Source: Pithys albifrons albifrons
Lineage: Eukaryota > Chordata > Aves > Passeriformes > Thamnophilidae
Reading direction: 5' to 3'
DNA length: 64,000 bases
Assembly: GCF_047495875.1 (NCBI RefSeq)
Contig: NC_092467.1
Location: forward strand, 22,649,066-22,713,065
Below, piece after piece: positions 40,736 to 52,160 of the stretch (its first letter is position 1; each line of letters begins with the position of its first letter). The notes under the pieces are model-generated. The model saw only the letters and a list, made by a program, of their open reading frames with translations, had not been told where the DNA came from and searched no databases. The translations under genes and the position numbers were made by a program.

Positions 40736-43700
40736 GAGCTGTTTCCATGCTTTTCCTTGAAAAGGTTGAAGTTTGGGGTGTGTTTATATATTCTGTCATG
40801 AGGAAATGTGCAGTAGCAATAGTTATGTCATATTTCGCAGTATAAAATATTAAAAAGTAACAATAGTTTTAAAACAGTTCTACAGGTAGTTATATTCAAA
40901 AGCTGGTGCCAACAAATGGCACAGTCCTGCCTGAAAGCACAGCATGGTCGTCTTTTACTGTTCCTTTGCTATGGAGTCTTAATAGCTGGCTGCAAACCCC
41001 TTCTGAATTCATGTGTTTGAAGAACTTTTGTGAGTTTTTTCCATGCATACTTCCAGCTGATGACTCTGTTTTGTAGTAGTTGTTGAAAGAACCTGGCCTT
41101 ATTTATCACCTGTTGGGTAAGACCCACAAAACTCTATTTTTACCTACTTGAAATTATGCTGTAATTTTGGGGGAGAAAATTAAAAAGTTATTTTTTTTCT
41201 CCCCAAACAAGGATTAAAAAAAAGGTGCTTACTCAGTCAGGGACTCTTGCAAACATGATCTGTTTTATTTGTGTGTAAGCTCTTCCTCACCCACATTTTT
41301 GACATTTCTTAATGTAGTTTTTGATGTACCCTGAACCTGTAAATGACTTTCACTGCCATGCAGTCTAAGCCCTTTTCAGTATTTTGCTAGCATGAGCAAC
41401 TAGTTTCTCTGGTCTCTCAGGAAAATACTTATTTTTATGTGGTTTTGGATTTGAGTTGTTTGTGGATGTTGCTTTGTCCTCATGGAAGAGTAGTGAGCTT
41501 GGATTTGGAGCAGGAGGTCTAGGATGTTCCTCACATCTTAAGGCTTTGTTTCAGACTTCCCTCCCTCTGTGAGGCTGTATCACCAGCTTGAAGAGGTTTT
41601 ACCCTGTGACATAGAGTTTGTTCAGCCTCAGCAGATAAGCTTCTGCTATAATCTTCCTTCTTGAGTTTTTGAATTCTTTTAGATACATTTGGCCTCAGTC
41701 TTGGGGAAACTTGAGTTTAGGACCAAGGCTACAAATGTGACTGTCATTATGTGGAATCCAGAATGGAGAGCCAGAAGAGGTAGGCAAGGTGACAGAAGGA
41801 TACTGTGCTAGTAGGGACTTAGTAAGTGCCATCTCTGATTGTTGCAATATAATCTGATAAAGGTGTAAATAATTGTTTTCTTTCAAGATGAATTGAGGTC
41901 TCCTCGTTGGTAGCAGACTCACTCCACAGCTAACATATACTGAGCAGAAGCTGTTACTACTTAGGAAGATCCCTAAACTAAGAACTGAAACAGTGGGATG
42001 TGGGTGCATACCTTTAATTTGGCCAGGTTTGTGACTTACTCCTCCTCTGAGTCAGCTTTGGTAGCTGTTAATCACCTTTGTGTTGCCTCTGTCAAGCTCA
42101 AGGCTTTCTGTGAAGGAGAGAGAGGAATTGCATGTTCCATGCTGAAACCTGTGGCTAGACTCAGTCATCTCAGCAGATCTTGCTCATGAAAACCCTGGAT
42201 CAGAGGAGTGCAAGGCCATGGTAGTGGATGGAACTTTTCCCTCAGAGGGATCTTTCTCATGCCTTCCCTTGGGCTGTGCTTAAGTGACAGCCATGCTAGC
42301 GAGTGACATCTGTTGTTTCATCAGTGCCAGTGGAGCTGAGGCTGTTTTCTGTGTCCCAGCCTGAATTCAGACTGGATTAGCTATCCAGTGAAAAGTTTAG
42401 AGGTAGCTATGGCTGCTACATGACTGTCGGGTGTATCCCAGAGGGCTTTGGTACAGGCATGCTGCAGTGCTTCTCAGAGGGAAGGAGGATGTATTTCCTA
42501 CTGGAAATTTCCTAATTTCATGCATCTGTGGCATCATTTTTGTCCCAGGTAGTTCCTTGGGGCAGGTCAAGAGGCATTATGATGCCAGAAGGAAGGTTGG
42601 TTATTTGACAGCAGCATCTCTAAGTACTGTGAGAAACAATTTGTTTCATCCCATTGGGATGCAGTGCCCCCTTGAGCCTGGAGCACCAAGGTTGCCCCTG
42701 AATGGGAGGGAGCACTGGCTGACAGTGCATGGCAGATGCAGAGTGCTCGGCCCTGGGAGATGACAAGTTGCTGCAGTGATGGTGTGTTATCTTACCACCA
42801 TGCTTGTGAGAGCATGGAGAGAAGCAGTGCAGGGACTTGGCAGGAGCACAGCCTGATTCCTCATCAGAGCGAGCTGGGAGATGCTGCTTTGTCCTGGGAG
42901 CACTCTCCTCTGCAAAGCCATCCTGCTCCCCTCTGAGATATGTGGGTGCTTGGGAATGACGAGCTATGCTCCTGAGAAGGTATCAGTAGCTTGTAAATGG
43001 AGATAATTGCTGTCCAGCCATGAAAGGACAATGTTAGCAGTGTCCTTCTGGCTCTTGAAGGGTAGCACTGTCTCCATGGGGTTTTTGGACTCATAACCTC
43101 TAGAATGAACAGGTCCCATGAGCTCCCACGCTGTGAGCCCCTGGAGCAGGAATCTGCCTGACAGTTTATCCTCTTCTGCCATGTCTAGTCTCGTATTTTC
43201 TTGAATTTTCCTTACAGTACTTTCTTTGTTTTGAACTGACTCAGATTCTTGCTTTTGTGAACTGTTTTGCTGCGGCTATGATCTTTCTGAGAGATAGCAA
43301 ATACCTTGTTTACTGTAAGCTCTTGTGCTGTAATTCATGTGGTTATACTGTGACACAGAGAAGTCCTTCTGGAGCTTGTTTCCACACCCACCCATTCATC
43401 TGCACCCTTCTCCCCATTTTCGGTAAACGGCTTCAGCATGTCACGTTGGCATGATGTCATACACAGCCAGCAGATTTGTCATTAAAAACCTTGTCATCAA
43501 TAGATGACTGTATTTTCTGCCTGCCTGAAACTGTTTTATACTTACTAACCCAGTAATTAAGAGTTTGCTGCCTTTGAAACTGGTTGGTTTCACTGCCCCA
43601 CCTTTTCCTTAGGCAACTGGAAGGTGGTGCCAGTGTCGACAGGGGTATTCATTAGCCTGCTTGAGACTTGGCCCCAGCAGTGAGTACGCACAAATGCGCT

Positions 43701-45720
43701 CCTCCTGCCGCTCCCCGCATGGGGGATAGCCCAGCATTGGGCAGACTTTGGACACAGTGCATTTGGATAATATTTGTGGTGCACCTCTTAGGGGACTTCT
43801 GTAAGAAGGATGTGGAAAGAGAGCATCGCCTCAAAATGACTGATAAAATGCTCACTGAGCAGCATCAGTTGAACCCGAACAGAACCATGTCAGGATTTTC
43901 TTATAATGTAAAGTGATGCTGTTCTTCTGGGCCACTGGATTGCTCGACTGCTTTTGATTGTCTTGCGGTAATTGAATAGCCATGCTGTGTAACCTGTGCT
44001 GAAGGAATCGGAGCTGTTTATTCAGCAAACAGATGTCCTGCTTTGTAGTGTGCTTACAATGTTACTGGCTTTGCATCTTTCATTAGTTAATATTGCCGAC
44101 TACCCAGACTATTGTCCTTGCACTGATAATTTTGCATTTGCTAATGTATTTCAGTGTCTCAAAGGGAGATTTAGAAGCTTGTAAAATTTGCAAAGTAATT
44201 CCACTGATCCATCAAATAAGAGTCTGCCAGTAGAAGGGTTACCCTTGCAATTTCCTGTGTTATAGTATGTCAGACCACTGCCTCTGAGCAGGATTGTTCA
44301 GCCCTGGTGATGTGAACTGGGTGAGAGTCCAGTCTGCCTCAACAAATGGGTATGGAACATGTGAAATAGCTTTTGGCATGTGTATCCTGCTCTTGTGCAA
44401 TGCTGACCACAGTCAAACACATTTATCACAGATCTTTCTGCCCTCAATCCATTTCCTAGCTTGTCCCTAGCACTACACGCTCCAGAGTGATTTCAGATAG
44501 CTGGCAGAATTGAAAACAAAGCAGATTTGAGTTTCAGTCATCCCTCCCAAAACCCTAAAATGGATGATGAGCTGGAGGTTCCTCAGCTGATGTGTGCTAG
44601 CAGCAGCCAGTGGCCAAGATAAGCTGTTTCCAGCCCTGTGTGGGGATAAGGCCCAGTATCTCACTGGAAATGAGTTGAGAACACCCCTTCCAGTGAGGCA
44701 CTGGTTTTGACAGATTGTAAGAGATTTAACCCCACAGCTGTAGCTGCAATGTATGGAAAAACTACTTCTTGCTATTTCCAAATTATATTTGGTATCATTT
44801 TTTTCCTCTCCCTTAGCAGTCTGAGCAATTGGACTCATGATAGTAAGCAGGGCTGGCTTTTATAGGAAGAAGAATGTGACAAATAACTCCCATAAATGTG
44901 TTTACAGTTTGCACTATCATTTCTAAAATACCATTTTGTGTGTTGATAAAAAGGAAATTCACAGTGTTAGTGGGAAGGTTTTACAGGTGCCAAGTCACGA
45001 TATGACCCCCAAAACACAACTGCTTGGCTGCAAGACCAGTGAGTCCTGCACAGTGTTTGTGCTGGTAGGAACCTGATATCCAACTCCTCCAACTTTTCTG
45101 TTCTGTGAGAGATTACAAGTTTTGAGCAAAATCGTGGGGGTAATCCTGAAGGATTCAGCATTCAACAGCTGTGCTCGCCACAGACTCCTCTGCAGGCCTT
45201 TTTTGTAAGCAGCTGTTATCCACACACCATTCCATGCTGGGGCTGATCTGTGCTTCTTGTCAGACATAAATTGCAATTGCCTCCGTGTCCCTTATCATCA
45301 CTCACTATTTGGAGTGATGCAGAAAATAAGGACACACCAAGGGGTAAGTGTATCATGGCAGCACCTTCAAGAAAGGTAGTTTTCTGGGGGAGCTGGGGGT
45401 GAGCCATGTAATTGCAGCTGCTCTAAAGGAGGTCTCAGCTGCAGTTTGGGTCTGTGGGAAAGCTTTCTTACCTTAGCTTTTCCCTTAAAAATGGAGAAAT
45501 GTGTGGCACAAAAGAGCTGTATGAGAGCAGAGGTTAGATTTCTGTCACCTCAGAAAGATTAGCAAAGGGAGCTGTCAAGTGAGCAGGAGATATCCTCTGC
45601 CCATGCTGTCACTCTAGATGCCAGAGGGACATTCCTGGCTCCTTAGTGACTACTACTAGCAAAACTTCAGCCTGGTTGTGGATTTTCCCAGTTTCAGTTT
45701 GTAACTGCAAACCCCATTCA

Positions 45721-45796
45721 TTTGTTTTTCTCTCCCTTGCTGTTTCCCTCTCCTTTCCTCCTGCTTCTCTCCTCTTTTCCTGCTTTCCTCTCTCTC
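45721..45796 (+). repeat. Pyrimidine-rich tract
   Basis: Seventy-six bases contain no A and only a few G, with many CTCTC and TTTCC runs. It resembles a PTBP-binding intronic tract or an imperfect CT-rich simple repeat. Confidence 0.65.
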
Positions 45797-47721
45797 ATTT
45801 CTGCTGCTGCTGTCTATAATCCATGGAGGGAGTTAGAGCTTTCAGTGCCCCCAAAATTCCTGTTGTGCCTAGATTTTGCTTGCTCTAACCTAATGCCTAC
45901 CTTCTGAAAGTACCTGAAACCAAGAAAGAAAAACTGGTTTAGATGGTATGCACTTGAAAGTAGATTCATAGCCTGTTCTAATGTGCATTGGAGGCACACT
46001 GGCTCTCCTCGAATAAAGCCAAGTGCTGACAAACTCATTTTTTAGAATAAGAATATCCACGTAGTGGCTGGAATAGGAGGGTGGCTATTACTGAGGAGCT
46101 CCGTGTGCAGGCAAGTTAGTGCAGCTAACAGGGGCTAAAAGGAGACAAGACATGACTGAGCCTCATAATTAGACCTAGATTAGACTTTTGCCTGAGGGGA
46201 AGGCAAGGCAAGAACAGCTCTGAACTCCTAACGTTGCCTGTAGTGTTTGAACACAGACATCCCTTGCCCTTCCAGTGAAGTCAGCAACGCCAAGCCAGGC
46301 TGGAACAAAACCCCGTTATCTTCGCAGGAGTGTTGCTGGCAGGGCAGGTGTGGGCTTGTTCTGGGCTGTTGCTGTGCAGTGTGACCAGCTCAGGTTTTCT
46401 CCAAAGCCACTCATTTCCAGAGGGAGTTTGGGGAGCTGCCAGACCTACACAGTACGAGGAAGATCTGATGTAGTTGAGGTTCCCCATTTCACAATGGTAC
46501 AAGCACCTGAGGCACGCCCTTGGACCACCTCTGGGGAAGGTGTTTGTCCTGTTGAGCTAGAGCCCCAGACACTGACCGTGTCCCAGTGCATGTTCCCTGA
46601 AGCTACCCCATAACTAACAGCAGGTGAACTCTGCTGAGGTGTCATCAGAGACCAGCTGTCAGATTTCCCCGGGAATCTCATCACATAGTGATGCGACCTT
46701 GGACTGCTGCTCTTAAACACAAATGCTGCCTCTACATTTGACTGACAAGGGATCAAGCAAGTCCTTGCTGCCTGCGTGTTCTGGTAGATGCAGACATGCC
46801 AGCGCTGCTTGCTGGAGTTAGGGTGGTTTCAGGCTCCAGGCATGCATGGAAACTGGGCTGTAGTGGTACCGGTGCTAGCCCAGGGCACCTGCTGTGGCTC
46901 TGACTACAAAGGATGCACTATTTCTCTATTGCTGTCTTTTAGCACAATAGTTTTGGGGCTTGTGTGCAGTTAAGAGGGAGAAGACTGTGCGCATGATCCT
47001 TGCATGGTTGTCTGTGTCCAACTTGGTGTGGGGTCTGGATACTGAGGGTCATCAGCTGGTGTTGACCTGTGCCCTCTGTTCAGGTGTTCAGTGCCCAGCA
47101 TTCTCAGCTGGGCTCTGTAATGGCTTTGGCTTGCAGGGGGTGAATGGTATGGGAGCAGCACTTTATGTAGCTTTGGAGTCTAGGAAAGGTTTGAGCTAAG
47201 AGTTCTAGTTCAGCAGAGGCAGCAGCTTTGCTGCTGGATGTTTGTAATCAGCGACTGTTGTATTCAGTGAAGTCAAGGTTAGATCATGTAATTTCTACTT
47301 ATCTGTGACTCATCACAAACTGCTAATTTTGACTGAACAGTCACATCCAGTGCAGCAGGCTGGTCACGTACCTGTGGATCAGACACTGTGAAGAGCTCTC
47401 TGATCTCTCGCATCTGTGGGCCAAGGATCACTACAGATTGAAAAAGATTTCTTGCACAAATGCTGGATTCAGGTTTGCTTTTAGCTGAGTGCTAAGCCTC
47501 CACACACAAACTTTGGACGGAGTTAACTGGGTGATATTTAGCTCAGTGCATTCTTTGTAAAATCTTGTACAAACCAGAAAAGATTGTCAGTGGCAATCGT
47601 GGTGATTAGATTGAATCACTTCTGGGTTTGGCCTCCCCCAGAGTAAACATCGTTCAATACCCTAAACAGCAAGGTGCTGCACTTTAGGCAAACTTGGCCT
47701 CAATCCAAGGGACTACCATTG

Positions 47722-47749
47722 TTTTTCTCTGTATCTTTTTCTCTGTATC
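47722..47749 (+). repeat. Exact 14-bp tandem duplication, two copies
   Basis: TTTTTCTCTGTATC is present twice in direct succession within a pyrimidine-rich stretch (47715-47770). Confidence 0.88.
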
Positions 47750-49120
47750 TTCGTTTGCTTTTCGGTCTATACTTTGTTGTACTTCTGTGTGTACCCTTCT
47801 TTTGTTTCTTTTCAGCCACGTAGGAGTGTGCATTGTGGTTGCTCAGTACTGAATGCTTCTGTTGCTTGCTATTGAATGCTGGCGCTGGTGTCATTCCAGT
47901 TAAGCTCTATGTACCTTTTGTCTTTGAAAATCAATGGAGAGCAAATATTAAAAGAACTAGTTTTTGTGGTACCTTTCATTTAAAAAAAAATAATTCCACT
48001 TATGTTTGCTCATAATGAGAGAGGTGTCTCAGGAGACTGGTCTGGGAGACAAAATACAGCTTGTGCCTTTAGTAAACATCAGGAACCTTTTTTCCTGCAG
48101 TAAACCTTGAATGCTTCAGTCACTCTCATCTAAACAATAGTCCTAGGCATTTTTTTGTTTTCAGCAAATGTTGCCTTGTGCTACATAGCCTTGATTTGCA
48201 AACACGTCAAGGGTCGTGGAAATTCTCTTGAGATGTTAGGGAGAAATATGTAAGATTAGCCACCATGGGCTGTGTTTGTGCAGCAGGTGTGCCAGTACAG
48301 GTGGAAGGAAGCACCTGAGGTGGCCTATCACTAGTACCTTCCTGTGAGGAGTGAGGGGTACAGTTCCAGTTGCACAATGATAGCAGGAAAAATCAGATTG
48401 CAGCAAGTTTAGACTCCTCTGGGACTTGGGAAGATGCTGAGGTCTTGTTTGTTTAAACACTGCAGTGAGCTGTGAGCCTTACAGAGTTGGATTTGCCAAA
48501 GAAGAAGGTTTGCTTAAGTTCCCTTAAAACAGGGAAAAAAGAAACATACTGAAAATAATTGAGTTTCTGGTGCTTTAAAACCTTCTTAATGTTCTTCAAG
48601 TTCTTTTTTCTGCGAAAGTATGTCCTTTTGATTGCAGTTCAGGCTTAGCAGAGTACAGTACATCTTGCCACAGAATGAATAAATGAGCTCGGTTCTGCAG
48701 CTGCTATTAAATGACGATATTGGAGCATGCCTTGGCTTATCAGTGAAGGCTGCCTAATGTATTCCACCCAGCCTACCTGAGCGTGCTGTGCAGCAGCAAA
48801 GCCAATTAACTCTTTTCATACCTGCTGTGTGAATGGTGTTAGCAGTTATGGGTGTGCTTTGTTTCATAGTATTGCAGTAGAATGTGCCAGAGCATGCACT
48901 GGCCATTTGTCATGCACCTCTGTTGCTCTCTACAGCCCAGAAGGCGCACCAGGAGCTTGCCATGGCACAGTCTGGTCAGGAGGCTCATGAGCCGAGTGTG
49001 GCTCATTAGATTTACATTCATTAGTTTCTAAAAGCTTTCTGAATCAGATTTGGGGGCATGAGGAAGAGATTTACAGTCTATCCTACCAGTGTGACAGAAT
49101 GTTCCTAGTCAAAAAAACAA

Positions 49121-49141
49121 AAAGGGCCTCTCTGGCCCTTT
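49121..49141. repeat. Perfect 8-bp inverted repeat near the Ig2 exon
   Basis: AAAGGGCC-TCTCT-GGCCCTTT would form a GC-rich 8-bp hairpin in the pre-mRNA about 410 bases before the Ig2 exon. No known RNA family fits. Confidence 0.55.
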
Positions 49142-49510
49142 CTAAGGGGTTTTATTGTTTAGTTGTTGTGTTTCAAGATGCCTCAAACTCTTTGGCTTTG
49201 TGTTTGTCTGTTATCTTCAACTTGGTCCTCCCATAAAAGGACAAATACCTGCTTTTACTGAATTGTTAACAATAGATGAAGCTTAGCTATCAATGAAAAT
49301 TACGGACATTTCCCAATGCAGTTGATTTAAATGGAGTTAAATTTAGTGGAAGCTTCTATTGGTGTAATGAATGCTCATTATAGAGCCTAATGTGCTTTAA
49401 GGGCTTGATAACCTTCTCAGTAGGGAAGTCAGGCTGCTGTTTTCCAGCAGAGGCACAGATGCTGTACCATGGCACTGCTGTCACTGCAACTGCACCCCAT
49501 TGCTACACCC

Positions 49511-49555
49511 AAGTGTTTCTCTTTAACCTTTTGTGTTTTTTTCCTCTTGCAGAAG
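49511..49555 (+). promoter_or_regulatory. PTPRF: Acceptor region of the Ig2 exon with tandem NAGNAG
   Basis: A pyrimidine-rich tract runs from about 49516 to 49549 and ends in CAGAAG at 49550-49555, a NAGNAG tandem acceptor. Use of the first AG (after 49552) gives Glu-Asp at the exon start; use of the second (after 49555) removes one Glu if the previous exon ends in G, as the frame implies. A likely branch point is TTTAAC at 49522-49527 with the A at 49526, 26 nt before the first AG. The first AG is the better acceptor, since CAG is favoured over AAG. Confidence 0.8.
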
Positions 49556-49741
49556 ACCACCTCCCAGCTGGCTTCCCAACCATTGACATGGGCCCACAGC
49601 TGAAGGTGGTGGAGAAGGCCCGCACAGCCACAATGCTCTGTGCTGCCAGTGGTAACCCTGATCCCGAAATCTCCTGGTTTAAGGACTTCCTGCCTGTGGA
49701 CACTGCAACGAGCAATGGACGAATCAAGCAACTCCGCTCGG
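49553..49741 (+). CDS. PTPRF: PTPRF (LAR) internal exon: linker and first half of Ig-like domain 2
   Basis: This is an internal coding exon of a receptor-type tyrosine phosphatase of the LAR family, a presynaptic and axonal adhesion receptor in the plasma membrane. The acceptor is a long pyrimidine tract ending in CAG at 49550-49552; the donor GTAAGG starts at 49742. The exon is 189 nt, phase 1 at both ends: it opens with the last two bases of a Glu codon, has 62 full codons and ends with the first G of a Gly codon. It reads [15 protein letters not shown], then [20 protein letters not shown], then [13 protein letters not shown] and [12 protein letters not shown]. Residue 29 (Cys) and residue 41 (Trp) are the B-strand Cys and C-strand Trp of an Ig fold; the partner Cys lies in the next exon, outside the window. 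EKAR, EISW and ATSNGRIKQ match PTPRF as I recall it, where PTPRD and PTPRS have ERTR and EITW. Membership of the family is near certain; PTPRF over its paralogues is very likely. Confidence 0.95.
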
Positions 49742-51829
49742 GTAAGGTAGCAAAGCAAGTAAGCCTTCCCAGCCTCCGCTTCCTCCCTTTCCTCTTTACA
49801 TGCTGCAACCATTTTCTCCCTGAAATGCAATTTTAAAACCAAATGTCAATTTGCTTTGAGCTTGTTTCTTTTACAATGTATAAACAGTTTTTGGAGCTGA
49901 TCCTCTCTGGCAGGATATCGTGGCTTGTTAAAAGGAGACACTAAAGTGGACATGCCTTTTGGAACATCGTCTGGATTTCTTCTTCAGTAGATCATCTTGG
50001 CATTTCTCTAAATCCTTGGTAGGATCAGACATTTCACTACCAACTCAGTGGGTCTCAGATATTTTTAATAAGAGCACAATGCAAATGAGGATAATGAGAT
50101 ACTGGTTGAGATTTTACAAGCAGTGGTCATAGGAAACTTTACTCCTTACCTAAACTCTGCAGAAGTGCCCTGCTTTCTGTTGAGCTCATTATCATCCTTG
50201 CTGTGTGACACCACAAGAATAAAGAAAAATCCAAAAAGCAGCAATTCTATGGATTTCAAAGGAAGGTGGACAGAGTTTTGAAATTTCTTTTTTATTCTTT
50301 GGTTTGACAAGCCAAATACTAGCTTTTGAAATACAGTTAGTTCTTGTGGGTGGCTTAAGAATGCACTCATTTTAGGAAGGAACTCTTGTCATTCTGCTGC
50401 ACTGTTCGATCTCCCAGGACTATAAGGCCCATTAGAGAATTAAAGAAAATAAACCATTGCTTTATTCACTGATGAAGTGGAGCTCTCCAGCAGGAATTAG
50501 AATGGCTATTTAACAATACATAGCATCACTACACAGAAGCTTTACTATAAGGAAGAAAAGCCCCCAATACCCTACACAAAGTACAGAAGGGAATAAACCT
50601 GGAACAACTTTGGTCTAGAGACTGCCTTGCCTGACCATGACGTATCTCTGGGCACTCAAAGTCATTTGCTGTGAGTGCTGCTGCCAGAACAACACTGTCA
50701 TCTTCTAGCAAGGTGAATGTCTTGACACATCTCCCCAATGCGAAGCCCTCTGCATACATCTGGTGATGCTTGGTGGATGGTAAGAAGTAGGTTTGTACTT
50801 GCAGGAGTGGGTAATGAGACATCACTTTCATCAAAAATAGAATCCAGCCTGACACTCCTGATCCCACCTTGACGTACCAGTGAGTGCTAATTATACTAAT
50901 GCATTTATAGCTTATGAAATTTTCCAGTGACCTTTAGCTTATCTCCCCCACAACACGGTTTAATCTTGATCTGTTTGTGCTGAAAGAAAATATCACACTT
51001 GTTAATTATTCTGAGAAGCTTTAGGAAGCAGCAATAGGAAAGTGCACATGGGTGTGTTTCACTTCATAACTGACTAAATCAGCATCAGAAATTACCATAA
51101 ATGAGCAGCAAGGCAGCCTCTGATGTACTCGCTGTATGTTCTCCAGCCTCCTTTTCACAGGCACTTGGCTGCCTCTCTACCAGCTGCTTCGCAAGTTTAG
51201 TGAGATAGAAAGTTTAAAAACAAACTAGTAAACCCTGTCACAGGGTCCAAGTTTTGATTCCTATTTGCTGTTCTTGAGCAACATCTCAATTGAATATTGC
51301 ACCTGGGATTCAAACTCTAGAGCTGACTGCTTGCTGAAGACACAGTAATTACCAAGGGAAGTGTCAAGGGAACCTTTTAGAAATCAATGAGCAGCACACA
51401 TTCTCAGACTCACAAAAGGAATTGATTAGCTCTCTAATGTAGTAAGGGGAGTTTTCCTCAGTTCAGTGCAAGAGACTTCCAAATACGAGTTTGAAGTTTT
51501 TTTCTCAGGGACGTGGTGATACAATGCCAAAATTCAGCAGGTCTTTGCTCCACCCTGTTATGAGTGAGGAGCATGAAGTTTACAGCTTCTCCTGGGCCAG
51601 AGATTCAACCCCTGCTTGCATTTGTGGCTTTTGGCTGTATTTGTGGTGGACATAAAGCAGGGCCTGCGCTTTGAAGTACCTGAGTCCCACTTACGTGATT
51701 GCAGTCACCCTGTGTGAGCACTGTGATGGGTTGGGTAGTTTCTGATTCATTTTGCAAGGTGCTAATTGAGCTCTCCACCACTGCACCATAGTGGGGCAGA
51801 GTTGCTGTTTTTCAAAGAAAAGAGTATTT

Positions 51830-52160
51830 AAATAGATACCTCATTATATGGGAGAGTTTAATAATTTGCAAAGTCTCTGCCCCATTAAGATCATATCTTG
51901 CAGTCAGCCTGGCATATCTGCTTGAATGTCAGTTTATACTATCTCAATCTAAATATATACTCATTTAATTTCATTTAATTAAAACCCAATAAAAGCTAGA
52001 CAGATGTAATATAGTTAAAATAGCTCCAGCACATTGTGAGCCGAGTATTGTGTATATAGAGTGTCCGACCTTCGATGAGTACATAATATATTAGTATTCA
52101 GACGTACGAAATAAAGGTCATGAAGGTCAAAGCAGCTTTAGAGTCTGACTTATAGAGGGA
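51830..52160. promoter_or_regulatory. Candidate conserved element with a perfect DR3 nuclear-receptor site
   Basis: This is an AT-rich block with several homeodomain-like TAAT cores and CCAATAAAA (about 51986). It ends in a stretch with five CpGs within about 70 bp (52041-52110), unusual in this CpG-poor intron. AGGTCA-TGA-AGGTCA lies at 52115-52129: two perfect half-sites spaced by three bases, the consensus for VDR-RXR heterodimers. Composition and motif are seen; enhancer function and conservation are inference. Confidence 0.4.
51961..51980 (+). repeat. Exact 10-bp tandem duplication, two copies
   Basis: TCATTTAATT is repeated twice in succession inside the AT-rich block that also carries the DR3 site. 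Confidence 0.85.

Larger units (their letters stand above)
1..49552 (+). other. PTPRF: PTPRF intron upstream of the Ig2 exon (3' part, more than 49.5 kb)
   Basis: All sequence before 49553 is intron by inference: the Ig2 exon starts in phase 1, so coding sequence must precede it. The Ig1 exons (hallmarks such as WMKKGKK or IYECxAxNSLGE) are not readable in any frame here. The longest open frames are 161 codons at 31186-31671 and 145 at 22421-22858, both + strand, and neither resembles a known family or has convincing paired splice sites. The intron enters the window already in progress, so its full length is unknown. Confidence 0.88.

Noticed and set aside
46665..46685. NF-kB or STAT site at TTTCCCCGGGAATCT
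   Set aside because: Spacing and end bases deviate from both consensus sites; an imperfect palindrome only.
49390..49836. 148-codon + strand open frame taken as a whole as coding
   Set aside because: Only 49553-49741 is exon. The first part is pyrimidine tract and intron, and the last part is read-through past the donor at 49742.
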